From Paenibacillus durus (GTDB lineage: Bacteria > Bacillota > Bacilli > Paenibacillales > Paenibacillaceae): a stretch of 64,000 nucleotides of DNA. Where the stretch lies: NCBI RefSeq assembly GCF_000756615.1, contig NZ_CP009288.1, positions 4,464,001 through 4,528,000 on the forward strand. Direction: 5' to 3'. Under the pieces are notes generated by a model, which was not told the DNA's origin, made no database searches, and worked only from the letters and a program-made list of their open reading frames with translations. Made by a program: the position numbers and the translations under genes. Shown here in pieces: positions 16,275 to 24,962 of this stretch (positions within the stretch are counted from its first letter, which is position 1; each line of letters begins with the position of its first letter).

Positions 16275-16433
16275 CTATTCTTCTTCCTCTATGATCTCGT
16301 GAAGCTGTCTGCGATCCGCTTCCTGCGCCCGGTCCAAAGCCTTGATGTCGTCCCGGTCCGCTTCCGCAGCGGAAAATTCGACATCCTCATTCTTGGCTTC
16401 GAACAGCTTCTTCAGCTTCTCATTCTTGGACAT
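16275..16433 (-). CDS. Small charged protein of 52 residues
   Basis: Unrecognised small protein: MSKNEKLKKLFEAKNEDVEF at the N-terminus, an acidic and lysine-rich amphipathic middle, and a tail ending EIIEEEE. It looks like one long helix and has no membrane segment. Its ATG overlaps the stop of the upstream stress-protein gene by one base (TGATG), and GGGGG lies about 10 bases before it, which supports coupled translation. It may be a partner of the upstream gene product. Called from codon continuity and coupling, not homology. Confidence 0.6.
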   Translation of the reverse strand: MSKNEKLKKLFEAKNEDVEFSAAEADRDDIKALDRAQEADRRQLHEIIEEEE

Positions 16434-16792
16434 CAGATCATACCCCCAGCTTCCTCAATAATGGACAGAGCCTGGTGAAAGGAGCCCTCATCAACCACGA
16501 CGGTCAGCAAAATATCCCGCCCTGTCGGCCCTCCCGACCCTCCATGGCTCATCCCGCTCGCACTCGGATCGGCGGCAGCCATTACGCCCGCGTCGGGATA
16601 TCCGGCAGCAGCCGTTCCCAGGCTTGAGATTAAACCATTGGCCGGACTGGCCTGGGAAGTGAATCCGCCTCCGTAACGGCTGAAACGGTCGATAGATATA
16701 TCAGTGACCCGCAGCGACTGAAGCTTGCGCGAAGCGCCTTCCGCTTCCTCCGGGCTTTTGAAATAGGCGAGTATATTTTTTTCGGACATCAT
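16433..16792 (-). CDS. General stress protein 17M-like (YflT-type) protein
   Basis: A 119-residue protein beginning MMSEKNILAYFKSPEEAEGA. The N-terminal beta-alpha unit (residues 3-35, AYFKSPEEAEGASRKLQSLR) resembles the general-stress 17M domain seen in Bacillus YflT/YsnF. A Gly/Ser/Ala-rich middle (45-90) and a C-terminal ferredoxin-like tail (LLTVVVDEGSFHQALSIIEE) follow. The start at 16792 is preferred over an in-frame ATG at 16828 because AGAGGAG is 11 bases upstream of it. Function in the family is unclear, usually linked to general stress. Confidence 0.65.
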   Translation of the reverse strand: MMSEKNILAYFKSPEEAEGASRKLQSLRVTDISIDRFSRYGGGFTSQASPANGLISSLGTAAAGYPDAGVMAAADPSASGMSHGGSGGPTGRDILLTVVVDEGSFHQALSIIEEAGGMI

Positions 16793-16898
16793 TTCGTCGC
16801 ACGCTCCTCTTTGGGTACGGGTAATCACCCGCCGTGATTTCAGGCTTAGAGTGCGCAGGTAAGCGTCAATTTATCCCCATAAGCGCCCGTCCCAACAG

Positions 16899-16935
16899 AA
16901 AGAGGACAGCGCATTCAATCGCGCCATCCTCTTTT
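16899..16935 (-). terminator. Terminator of the sucrose operon
   Basis: AAAGAGGA pairs with TCCTCTTT and an inner GCGC pairs with GCGC, 59 bases past the PTS gene stop. The minus-strand T tract is short (CTTTC). Confidence 0.5.
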
Positions 16936-16993
16936 AAAGGAAGATCATTAATAATCCTCCAAGAGTATATGAACCTCAACCTTTTTTCCCGTC

Positions 16994-19015
16994 TCAGGCA
17001 TGATTGGCAACCGCATAGTTCACTTTCATAATCCGGTCAGCGGCTGCGGTTACCTTTCCGGATGCAGTGACGCTAAAATCAAGCACGCCTTCAATTCCGT
17101 TTGGAATAATTACAGGAGTAACAGTGGACAGTCCCGCTCTGCGGATCGTTTCCGGGTCGAATTCGACCAGCAGTTGTCCCGCCTTCACTTGATCGCCGGT
17201 GTGAACGTTCAGCACAAATCCTTCGCCTTTTAAAGATACGGTGTCGATTCCAATATGAATCAGCACCTGCACTCCGCTGGCATGCTCCAGAATCACCGCA
17301 TGCTTGCTCTTCTCCATAACATGTGCCACGACGGCGTCGAAAGGAGCGTACACCTTTCCTTCATCCGGCTGGATCGCAATACCGTCGCCCATCTGTTTCT
17401 CGGCAAAGGCCGGGTCGGGCACCTGCCCCAGATCCACCAGCGTTCCGCTTATAGGTGACAGCACGGAGAGCGTTCCGGGAGCGTCCGTCAAGGCAGCGCG
17501 GTCTTTGGCAAAAACCGGAACCTTTGTTGGTTCCACAGTCTGACCGGCGGTGTCCCCGGAAGCTTGAACCGTCAAGCCGGCACCTTGCGCATACCCCGTC
17601 TCAGCAGCCGATAGCTCTTCCGTACCTTCCGATTCGGCATCACGGTATCCAAACATCCAGGTGAGAACGAAGGATACAGCCATGGCGGTAAGATTGCACA
17701 AAATGTACAGCGGAAGCTGACCGTTCATATAGAGCAGGGTACCGGGGATAACGGTGATCGCCATGCCCGTAGCGGACAGTTGAACCAGGGAAGCCAGAAA
17801 TCCGCCCGCTGCGCCACCGACAAGCCCCATGATGAAAGGCTTCATGAAGCGCAAGTTCACCCCGAAAATGGCTGGCTCGGTAATCCCGAGAAAAGCCGAC
17901 AGCGAGGATGGCAGCGCCAGAGCCTTCAATTTGAGATTCTTCGTCTTCAGCCCAACGGCGAGACATGCCGCGCCTTGAGCAGCCATTGCGCATGTAATGA
18001 TGGCGTTGAACGGATTGGAGCCGGTCTTCTCCAGAAGCTGAATTTCCAGGAAATTAAAGATATGATGCACACCCGTAACGACAACAATCTGTTGAAAGAA
18101 ACCGATCAGCAGACCGGCGATGCCAAACGGCAGTCCAAGCAGATAGGTGGTTCCATTTAGGACAACGGTTTCAAGAGAGTGAAACACAGGTCCGATTGCG
18201 AATAATCCAAGCGTGATCATGATCAGCAGCGTAAGGAAAGGCGTCAGAATTAAATCAAGCGCTTCCGGAATGCGCTTACGTAAACGCTTCTCTAATTTAG
18301 CCCCAAGTAAACCGATGAAAAAGGCAGGCAGAACGGAGCCTTGGTAGCCAACGACAGGAATGAATCCGAGAAACTTGAGAGGCTCTGCGCTTCCTCCCGC
18401 GACGGCGTACGCATTAGGCAGCGCCGGATTGACCAGCATCAGCCCAAGAACGATACCAAGCACCGGACTGCCCCCGAATACCCGAAATGCCGACCAAGCG
18501 ACAAGAGCGGGCAGGAAAGCAAAGGCGGTGTCGGTCAACACCTGTGTGAACAGCAGAAAGTTCGGCGAGATATCTTCCGGAACGGCTCCGAACAGGGAAA
18601 GAATCTGCGGCTGAGTCAGCAGACCGCGCAGGCCCATGAACAGGCCGGTCGCCACCAGGACGGGAATAATGGGGACAAATACGTCCCCGAACGTGCGAAT
18701 GGCCCGCTGAAGGGAATTCCCCGCTTTTTTCCCCTCCTGCTTAAGATTCTCCTTCGACGTACTCTGAATACCCAGCTTTTCCACTTCCTCGAAGATCCGG
18801 TTAACGGTCCCCGTGCCAAAAATAACCTGATATTGCCCCGAGTTGAAAAAAGCTCCCTTAACCTTATCGATGCTCTCCGTACGTTTCTGGTCAATCAATT
18901 CTTTATCGCGTACCATGATGCGCAGACGGGTGGCGCAGTGCGCAAAAGAAACGATATTTCCTCTTCCTCCAACAGCTTCTACAACCTGCTCGGCGATTTT
19001 TTGATTTTCGGACAT
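16994..19015 (-). CDS. scrA: Sucrose-specific PTS enzyme IIBCA
   Basis: Membrane transporter that imports sucrose as sucrose-6-phosphate using phosphate from HPr. Three fused domains are seen: IIB (residues 1-90, phosphocysteine C27 in SFAHCATRLR), IIC (about 105-460, ten or so hydrophobic helices, with the GITEPAIFG motif), and after a linker IIA (about 515-673, active H587 in VLIHIGIDTV). The 673-residue length suits the full B-C-A form. It lies 22 bases after scrB, so both are transcribed from the operator-rich promoter upstream of scrB. Sucrose is inferred from the neighbouring sucrose-6-phosphate hydrolase; trehalose or beta-glucoside paralogues have the same layout. Confidence 0.9.
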   Translation of the reverse strand: MSENQKIAEQVVEAVGGRGNIVSFAHCATRLRIMVRDKELIDQKRTESIDKVKGAFFNSGQYQVIFGTGTVNRIFEEVEKLGIQSTSKENLKQEGKKAGNSLQRAIRTFGDVFVPIIPVLVATGLFMGLRGLLTQPQILSLFGAVPEDISPNFLLFTQVLTDTAFAFLPALVAWSAFRVFGGSPVLGIVLGLMLVNPALPNAYAVAGGSAEPLKFLGFIPVVGYQGSVLPAFFIGLLGAKLEKRLRKRIPEALDLILTPFLTLLIMITLGLFAIGPVFHSLETVVLNGTTYLLGLPFGIAGLLIGFFQQIVVVTGVHHIFNFLEIQLLEKTGSNPFNAIITCAMAAQGAACLAVGLKTKNLKLKALALPSSLSAFLGITEPAIFGVNLRFMKPFIMGLVGGAAGGFLASLVQLSATGMAITVIPGTLLYMNGQLPLYILCNLTAMAVSFVLTWMFGYRDAESEGTEELSAAETGYAQGAGLTVQASGDTAGQTVEPTKVPVFAKDRAALTDAPGTLSVLSPISGTLVDLGQVPDPAFAEKQMGDGIAIQPDEGKVYAPFDAVVAHVMEKSKHAVILEHASGVQVLIHIGIDTVSLKGEGFVLNVHTGDQVKAGQLLVEFDPETIRRAGLSTVTPVIIPNGIEGVLDFSVTASGKVTAAADRIMKVNYAVANHA

Positions 19016-19037
19016 AGTGATCTTGGCCTCCCCTAAT

Positions 19038-20516
19038 TTACTCAGTATCCCATTTTATTGCGTCAAATGCTACCCTTCCGCCTTCCGCGAAGAAGTTGAC
19101 TCCCGTGCTTTCCTCTTCCGGAAAAATCCTCGCTGTGAAGGTTTCCTCCCCGTCATTCACAAAAATTTCTACCGAAGAAACGTCCACGAATAAATGCAGC
19201 GTCAGCGTTCCGTCGCGAAGCTCAAGCGGGCATTTTCGTTCCGTTCCGTATTCCAAGGCGAAGCTTTGTCCGGAAAGGGAACGGTCGAGCACCAATTTTT
19301 CCTCTACGCGATCGTAATAGATTACCGTTCTCTCATGCCGTCCAGCCCTGAATTCGATGCCGAAGCGGTTTGCTCCGCCGTCCCGTATTTCAACCAGCAG
19401 CTCATATGCCGTGCCCGCAAGCTCTGCAATGGACAGCGATTCGTCATTCATAACCGTCTGCACCTCGGTCTTGCGGCCTCTAAGCTTCACCAATTCCCGA
19501 ACCGGGCTCTGCATCAATTTGCCGTTCTTAAGGGTTAATTCCCGGGGAAGCGTCAGGCAGTGCGCCCAGCCATGATCATCCGTCGGATATTCAACTTCAG
19601 GAAGCCCCATCCAGGCTGTCAGCAGACGTCTGCCGTCAGGAGCCTGTGTTGTCTGCGGTGCGTAAAAATCGAAACCGCTGTCCAGCTCGCGGAACTCGCC
19701 GTGATCAAATTGCCGATCAGCCAGATGGATAGGCCGTCCGGTCAGATAACCTGCCTGATAGATATTGCGGAACCGGTCGCCCTGCGGAGACAGGCCCTGC
19801 GGTGAGAACAGCAGAATGCCTGTTCCATCCAGTTCAAAATAATCCGGGCACTCCCACATAAAGCCGAATGATTTCAAGTCTGTGCCAATCTCCCCTTCAA
19901 AATACCACTGGATTAGGTCCGGCGAACGGTACAAGACAACGCTTCCCGTCTCGTTGAGGCGCTGCGCACCGATTACACAGTAGTAGTTTCCGCCCTCCAT
20001 CCACACCTTCGGGTCCCGGAAATGATCGGTATAGCCTCTGGGAACTTTCAGAATAACCGGCTGCTCCAGCTTGGTAATGACCCCATCCGGCTCCATAACG
20101 GCCATACACTGAAAGGGATGTCTGATCCAGTCCGGACTGCGGGTATTCCCTGTATACATCAGGTACAGCTTCCCGTCTTTCTCAATGGCGCTTCCCGAAA
20201 AGGCTCCGTGTGAATCGAAGGGGCCGCCAGGAGCGATGCCAATCCCGCGGTTCTTCCAATGAACAAGGTCGGAAGAAGAAGTGTGATACCAATACTTCAT
20301 GCCGTGCCCCGTTCCCAGCGGAAACCATTGGTAGAACAGATGATATTCCCCTTCAAAAAAGGAAAAGCCATTAGGGTCGTTAAGCAGCCCCACTACGGGT
20401 TGGATATGGTACTTCTGCCTCCAGGGACTTCGTTCCGCCAACTGTTTTAGCGATTCCCACTCCCCAGTCTCCGCCTGATCGATTCGCCGATATAATTGCG
20501 CTCTGCTCATTTTCAT
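19038..20516 (-). CDS. scrB: Sucrose-6-phosphate hydrolase (GH32)
   Basis: Cytoplasmic glycoside hydrolase family 32 enzyme of 492 residues that splits sucrose-6-phosphate into glucose-6-phosphate and fructose. The catalytic nucleophile is D47 in LLNDPNG. The transition-state stabiliser is in HFRDPKVW and the acid/base glutamate is in MWECPDYF. The beta-propeller spans about 30-330 and the C-terminal beta sandwich follows. The ATG at 20516 follows GGGGAG by 6 bases. It is the first gene of the scrBA operon. Confidence 0.95.
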   Translation of the reverse strand: MKMSRAQLYRRIDQAETGEWESLKQLAERSPWRQKYHIQPVVGLLNDPNGFSFFEGEYHLFYQWFPLGTGHGMKYWYHTSSSDLVHWKNRGIGIAPGGPFDSHGAFSGSAIEKDGKLYLMYTGNTRSPDWIRHPFQCMAVMEPDGVITKLEQPVILKVPRGYTDHFRDPKVWMEGGNYYCVIGAQRLNETGSVVLYRSPDLIQWYFEGEIGTDLKSFGFMWECPDYFELDGTGILLFSPQGLSPQGDRFRNIYQAGYLTGRPIHLADRQFDHGEFRELDSGFDFYAPQTTQAPDGRRLLTAWMGLPEVEYPTDDHGWAHCLTLPRELTLKNGKLMQSPVRELVKLRGRKTEVQTVMNDESLSIAELAGTAYELLVEIRDGGANRFGIEFRAGRHERTVIYYDRVEEKLVLDRSLSGQSFALEYGTERKCPLELRDGTLTLHLFVDVSSVEIFVNDGEETFTARIFPEEESTGVNFFAEGGRVAFDAIKWDTE

Positions 20517-20534
20517 AGTTTACTCCCCTTTACC

Positions 20535-20577
20535 GGAACCGGTTCCAACTAGTCTAAAAAAATAAGAAACCGGTTCC
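20535..20577 (-). promoter_or_regulatory. Two LacI-type operators in the scrB leader
   Basis: The perfect 12-bp palindrome GGAACCGGTTCC is at 20535-20546, and a near copy, GAAACCGGTTCC, is at 20566-20577. They lie 19 and 50 bases upstream of scrB, and their centres are 31 bases apart (about three helical turns). The ScrR repressor is the obvious ligand. Confidence 0.85.
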
Positions 20578-20590
20578 AACCAGTTTAACA

Positions 20591-20688
20591 AGAAGAAACG
20601 GCTTCGCCGTCCTTTTAGGGACGGTACCGTTTCTCGTAGAAATATAAGACAAAATCATAAGCGCTCAGCTTATAAATTCTTATATTTT
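20591..20688. repeat. Interspersed 98-bp double-hairpin repeat, copy A
   Basis: Near-identical to 61116-61213 over about 98 bases. The left half folds as AGAAACGG/CCGTTTCT around an inner CCGTCC/GGACGG-type stem, and the right half as AATATAAGA/TCTTATATT. It contains no reading frame and lies between operators 2 and 3 of the sucrose operon. Confidence 0.85.
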
Positions 20689-20724
20689 AAAAGCGCCTCT
20701 CCAAAGAGAAATTTGAAAAGGATC

Positions 20725-20736
20725 GGAACCGGTTCC
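20725..20736 (-). promoter_or_regulatory. Third, distal LacI-type operator
   Basis: A second perfect GGAACCGGTTCC, just past the scrR stop codon and about 150 bases from operator 2. The interspersed repeat fills the gap, so repression could involve looping. Confidence 0.8.
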
Positions 20737-20743
20737 AAGGTTA

Positions 20744-21739
20744 TTATATGATGCGTCCCTGCAAATTGTCAACGCTTTCTCTACCGATAATCTCACAATT
20801 TAAAATGGTTACCATTTCTACAGGCTCCCGGTTTACTAAAGAAATGATATTTTCGGCGGCAAGCTTGCCCGCCCGCTTATAATTATATTTTACAGTCGTT
20901 AAAGCCGGATGTATGATTTCGGTGACATCGTACCCCCCGAACCCGGTTACGGAAATGCCGGACGGAATGGGGATCTGCTTCAAAAAGGCGGCCTTCATCA
21001 CGCCCAGCGCGATATTGTCGGTTGCGCAAACGATGATCGTAGGCACCCAATCCTCCAGTAAACGTTCTGCGGCGGCTACCGCCTCATTCATTCTGAAGCC
21101 CGATTCGTAATACCGGACCTCGCAGTCTTTATGTTCGCCCAGCGCTTTTCTAAAGCCTTCCTTGCGCTTTACACCCACCGCGATATCCTGTTCGGTAACC
21201 CCCAGATAAGCGATGCGGCGGTGGCCTTTATTCAGGATATGCTGGCCCATCATATAGCCCGCATGAAAATCGTCATGGACTACACTGTGAAGCAATGAAT
21301 GCTGCTGACCAATCATGACAACCGGAATTCTGCACTCCCGGATCGCTTTCAAATGCTGCTCCGTAATTTGCGCTGCCATCAGCAGCAGACCCGAAATTTT
21401 CTGCCGCGCCAGAGCGTAAATCTCTTCAATCTCCCGGTTCATATCCTGATTGGCACTAGAAATAAGCAATTGATACTGCCGGTCCCGTAGTTCTTCGTCG
21501 ATTCCCATCAAAGTCTGCGAAACCGCAAACGAATCGAGCCGGGGAACGATGGTGCCGATAATGCTGGTCTTCTTCGCTTTCAGGCTCTGGGCAAACGTAT
21601 TGGGCACATAATTATGCTGCTTGATAATATGCTCGATCTTTTCCCTTGTCTCTTCACTGACTGATCCGCCGTTAAGGTAGCGGGAGACCGTACTCTTGGC
21701 CACACCCGCAGCCCGGGCAATATCGATTATGGTCTTCAT
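20744..21739 (-). CDS. scrR: LacI family repressor of the sucrose operon
   Basis: A 331-residue transcription factor. The N-terminal helix-turn-helix reads TIIDIARAAGVAKSTVSRYL followed by the hinge helix YVPNTFAQSLK, and the rest is the periplasmic-binding-protein-like effector domain. The start at 21739 follows AAGGAG by 7 bases; the in-frame extension to 21802 has no ribosome site. It lies upstream of scrBA in the same direction. Palindromic GGAACCGGTTCC sites sit between them, a classic local repressor layout. The effector is probably fructose or sucrose-6-phosphate (family knowledge). Confidence 0.9.
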   Translation of the reverse strand: MKTIIDIARAAGVAKSTVSRYLNGGSVSEETREKIEHIIKQHNYVPNTFAQSLKAKKTSIIGTIVPRLDSFAVSQTLMGIDEELRDRQYQLLISSANQDMNREIEEIYALARQKISGLLLMAAQITEQHLKAIRECRIPVVMIGQQHSLLHSVVHDDFHAGYMMGQHILNKGHRRIAYLGVTEQDIAVGVKRKEGFRKALGEHKDCEVRYYESGFRMNEAVAAAERLLEDWVPTIIVCATDNIALGVMKAAFLKQIPIPSGISVTGFGGYDVTEIIHPALTTVKYNYKRAGKLAAENIISLVNREPVEMVTILNCEIIGRESVDNLQGRII

Positions 21740-21800
21740 CCTTAGGCTCCTTGCTGCATTTTGCCGGCGTTCGCCGCGCACTTGTACTCCATTATACAAC

Positions 21801-21839
21801 AAACGGCAGCCGCTCCGGTAAAGGAGGGACTGCCGTTTT
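21801..21839 (-). terminator. Terminator after dnaJ
   Basis: AAACGGCAG pairs with CTGCCGTTT, 38 bases past the dnaJ stop. On the minus strand it is followed by GTTGT, a weak T tract. Confidence 0.7.
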
Positions 21840-21876
21840 GTTATTTTGATCCAAATCCGTTCAATAGCAGCCTGTA

Positions 21877-22998
21877 CTAATCTCCGCGAAAAGCGCGCTT
21901 CATGCGGTCAAAGAAGGACTGCCCCTGCTCATGCGTATTCTCGCCATCGAAGGATGCGAACTGGCGAAGCAGGTCCTTCTGCTCGTCGCTCAGTTTGCTT
22001 GGCGTCACCACAATGACCCGGACGTGCTGGTCGCCGGTACCGTTCCCGCGAAGCCGTGGAACGCCTTTACCTTTAAGGCGGAAGAACGTGCCGGTCTGAG
22101 TGCCTGCCGGGATTTTGAGCTTGACCTTCTCGGTCAGGGTCGGAATCTCGATCTCATCCCCAAGCGCCGCCTGGGCGAACGTCAGCGGAACCTCGCACAG
22201 GATGTCGTCGTTCTCGCGAACGAAGAAATCATGCGGCTTAACGCGGATGACAATATAGAGATCGCCCGCAGGGCCGCCGCGCAGGCCGCCTTCGCCTTCG
22301 CCGCTCATGCGCAGCTGCGCGCCGTCGTCCACGCCCGCAGGAATCCGGACATGGATTTTGCGCTGCTTCTTCACGCGGCCGCCGCCGCCGCATGTTGAGC
22401 ATTTTTCCTTGATAATCTTGCCCGTGCCTCCGCAGTTCGAACACGGTCTGCGGTTGACCATCCGGCCAAGCGGCGTGTTCTGTACAACCTCCTGCTGTCC
22501 GCTGCCATGGCAGACGGAGCAGGTTTGCGGCTTCGTGCCCGGCTTCGCTCCGGAACCGAAGCAGGTATCGCAGGTTTCCGTCCGAGGAATCGTAATATCG
22601 GTCTCTTTGCCGAACACGGCTTCCTTGAATTCAATGGACATCGTATACTGCAAGTCATTGCCGCGCTGGGGCGCATTCGGATCGCGCCGTCCTCCGCCGC
22701 CGAAGAACATGTCGAAAATGTCGCCCAAACCGCCGCCGAAATCCCCGCCGCCAAAGCCGCCGCCCATTCCCTGGTTAGGATCGATATGTCCGTATTGGTC
22801 ATATCTGGCCCGTCCTTGCGGATCGCTCAGAATATCGTAAGCTTCCTTCACTTCCTTGAATTTAGCCTCGGCATCGCTGGCCTTGTTCACGTCCGGATGA
22901 TACTGACGGGCCAGCTTGCGGTACGCTTTTTTGATTTCATCTTCTGAAGCGTTCTTGCCTAAGCCGAGCACCTCATAATAATCGCGCTTATCTGCCAC
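21877..22998 (-). CDS. dnaJ: Chaperone DnaJ
   Basis: Hsp40 co-chaperone that stimulates the ATPase of DnaK and delivers substrates. The J domain (1-70) contains the HPD tripeptide in YHPDVNK. A G/F-rich linker with GGGFGGGDFGGG follows, then the zinc domain with four CxxCxGxG-type repeats (CDTCFGSG, CSVCHGSG, CSNCGGTG, CSTCGGGG) and the C-terminal substrate-binding domains. The start is taken as GTG at 22998 (MADKRDYYEVLG), 6 bases after GGAGGTG; an earlier in-frame GTG overlaps that ribosome site. Last gene of the hrcA operon. Confidence 0.97.
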   Translation of the reverse strand: MADKRDYYEVLGLGKNASEDEIKKAYRKLARQYHPDVNKASDAEAKFKEVKEAYDILSDPQGRARYDQYGHIDPNQGMGGGFGGGDFGGGLGDIFDMFFGGGGRRDPNAPQRGNDLQYTMSIEFKEAVFGKETDITIPRTETCDTCFGSGAKPGTKPQTCSVCHGSGQQEVVQNTPLGRMVNRRPCSNCGGTGKIIKEKCSTCGGGGRVKKQRKIHVRIPAGVDDGAQLRMSGEGEGGLRGGPAGDLYIVIRVKPHDFFVRENDDILCEVPLTFAQAALGDEIEIPTLTEKVKLKIPAGTQTGTFFRLKGKGVPRLRGNGTGDQHVRVIVVTPSKLSDEQKDLLRQFASFDGENTHEQGQSFFDRMKRAFRGD

Positions 22999-23040
22999 TG
23001 CCTTCACCTCCGTACAGGAACATATCCCTATTACACATTA

Positions 23041-23087
23041 AAAGGAAAGCCAAAACGCGGGATGCCCCGGTTTTGACCTTCCCCTAA
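23041..23087 (-). terminator. Hairpin between dnaK and dnaJ
   Basis: GGAAGG/CCTTCC-like and CAAAAC/GTTTTG stems enclose CGGGG/CCCCG-type pairing. On the minus strand a weak T-rich stretch follows. It probably acts as a partial terminator or RNA-processing site that lowers dnaJ relative to dnaK. Confidence 0.5.
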
Positions 23088-23106
23088 CTTGCGCTATCGT
23101 TTAACT

Positions 23107-24951
23107 TTATCCTTGATTCTTCTCGTCGTCAACCACTTCATAATCCGCGTCGACTACGTTATCACGCTTTGCGCCCTCACCAGCGTCAGCCGCGCCTTCA
23201 GCGCCTTGCTGAGCTTGCGCCGCTTGTTCATACAGCTTCACGGACAATTGCTGTACAACTTCGTTCAACGCATCGGTAGCCGCCTTGATCTCTTCCAGAT
23301 TGTCGGTTTCCAGAGCGGACTTCACTTTGTCCTTCGCCTGGTTCGCCTTTTCAATCTCGGATGCGTCTACTTTGTCGCCAAGATCCTTGATGACCTTATC
23401 CGTGGAATAGACGAGCTGGTCGGCGTTGTTCTTCGCTTCCACCAGTTCCTTGCGGGTACGGTCTTCTTCAGCATGAAGCTCGGCGTCCTTCATCATTTGC
23501 TCGATATCGGCATCGCTCAGACCGCCGGAGGAAGTGATCGTGATCTTCTGGCTCTTGTTCGTACCTTTATCCGTAGCGGACACATTTACGATACCGTTGG
23601 CGTCGATGTCGAAGGTAACTTCGATTTGCGGAACGCCGCGAGGTGCCGGAGGAATTTCACTCAGCATGAAGCGTCCCAGCGTTTTGTTGCCATTCGCCAT
23701 TTGGCGTTCGCCCTGCAGGACATGAATCTCAACGCTCGGCTGATTATCGGCAAAGGTCGAGAAGATTTGCGACTTGCTGGTCGGGATCGTCGTGTTGCGT
23801 TCGATCATCTTCGTGAATACGCCGCCTGCGGTTTCAATACCGAGGGACAGCGGAGTTACGTCCAGCAGGACCACGTCTTTCACGTCGCCGGTCAATACGC
23901 CCGCTTGAACCGCTGCGCCAAGCGCAACAACTTCGTCCGGGTTAACGCCTTTATGCGGCTCTTTGCCGGTCAGCTTCTTGATGGCTTCCTGGACGGCAGG
24001 AATCCGCGTGGAACCGCCGACAAGCACGATTTTGTCCAGGTCGGCCGGAGTCATGCCAGCGTCGTTCAGCGCCTGGCGAGTCGGTCCGAGCGTGCGTTCA
24101 ACGAGATCTGCTGTCAGTTCGTCGAATTTGGCTCGGGTCAGGTTGACCTCCAAGTGCTGCGGCACGCCGTCTACAACGGTGATGAACGGCAGGGAGACCG
24201 TAGTGGTCAATACGCCGGACAGCTCTTTCTTAGCTTTTTCTGCCGCGTCTTTCAAACGTTGAACAGCCGCTTTGTCCTTGCCCAGGTCGATGCCTTGCTC
24301 TTTTTTGAACTCGGCTACGAGGAAGTCGATAATTTTTTGGTCAAAGTCGTCGCCGCCGAGACGGTTGTCGCCGCTCGTCGCTTTTACTTCGAAGAAGCCG
24401 TCGCCCAGTTCCAGAATGGAAACGTCGAACGTACCGCCGCCAAGGTCATAGACGAGGATCGTTTGGTCTTCGGATTTCTCCAGACCGTATGCGAGCGCTG
24501 CTGCCGTTGGCTCGTTCACGATACGCAGAACTTCGAGACCGGCGATTTTGCCCGCATCCTTGGTCGCCTGACGCTGGCTATCGTTAAAATAGGCCGGAAC
24601 CGTAATAACCGCCTGTGTAACCGCTTGGCCAAGATAGGCTTCGGCGTCGGATTTCAGCTTTTGCAGAATCATTGCAGAAATTTCTTGCGGCGAATAGTCC
24701 TTGCCGTCGATCGTTTCTTTATGGTTTGTGCCCATATGGCGTTTGATCGAGATAATCGTGCGGTCCGGGTTCGTGATCGCTTGACGCTTCGCCGTTTCAC
24801 CGACAATGCGCTCCCCGTCTTTCTTGAAACCTACAACCGAAGGGGTAGTGCGCGCGCCTTCCGGGTTAGGGATAACGACGGCCTCGCCGCCTTCCATTAC
24901 AGCCACGCATGAGTTCGTGGTTCCAAGGTCGATACCGATAACTTTACTCAC
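23107..24951 (-). CDS. dnaK: Chaperone DnaK (Hsp70)
   Basis: ATP-driven Hsp70 chaperone of 614 residues. The nucleotide-binding domain begins IGIDLGTTNSCVAVMEGG and includes the phosphate-2 motif ILVYDLGGGTFDVSIL. The linker VVLLDVTPLSLG leads into the substrate-binding domain and helical lid, and the tail ends VVDADYEVVDDEKNQG. The start is GTG at 24951, 9 bases after AAGGAGG. The 207-base gap to grpE contains a repeat-built leader whose end abuts this ribosome site. Confidence 0.98.
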   Translation of the reverse strand: MSKVIGIDLGTTNSCVAVMEGGEAVVIPNPEGARTTPSVVGFKKDGERIVGETAKRQAITNPDRTIISIKRHMGTNHKETIDGKDYSPQEISAMILQKLKSDAEAYLGQAVTQAVITVPAYFNDSQRQATKDAGKIAGLEVLRIVNEPTAAALAYGLEKSEDQTILVYDLGGGTFDVSILELGDGFFEVKATSGDNRLGGDDFDQKIIDFLVAEFKKEQGIDLGKDKAAVQRLKDAAEKAKKELSGVLTTTVSLPFITVVDGVPQHLEVNLTRAKFDELTADLVERTLGPTRQALNDAGMTPADLDKIVLVGGSTRIPAVQEAIKKLTGKEPHKGVNPDEVVALGAAVQAGVLTGDVKDVVLLDVTPLSLGIETAGGVFTKMIERNTTIPTSKSQIFSTFADNQPSVEIHVLQGERQMANGNKTLGRFMLSEIPPAPRGVPQIEVTFDIDANGIVNVSATDKGTNKSQKITITSSGGLSDADIEQMMKDAELHAEEDRTRKELVEAKNNADQLVYSTDKVIKDLGDKVDASEIEKANQAKDKVKSALETDNLEEIKAATDALNEVVQQLSVKLYEQAAQAQQGAEGAADAGEGAKRDNVVDADYEVVDDEKNQG

Positions 24952-24962
24952 AGTAAATTGCC

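Noticed and set aside
23089..24912. 607-codon open frame on the plus strand opposite dnaK
   Set aside because: It is a mirror of dnaK codon structure, has no ribosome site, and its translation has no recognisable fold. The same holds for the 618-codon frame opposite lepA at 31834-33690 and the long frame opposite the DUF4179 gene at 13216-14439.
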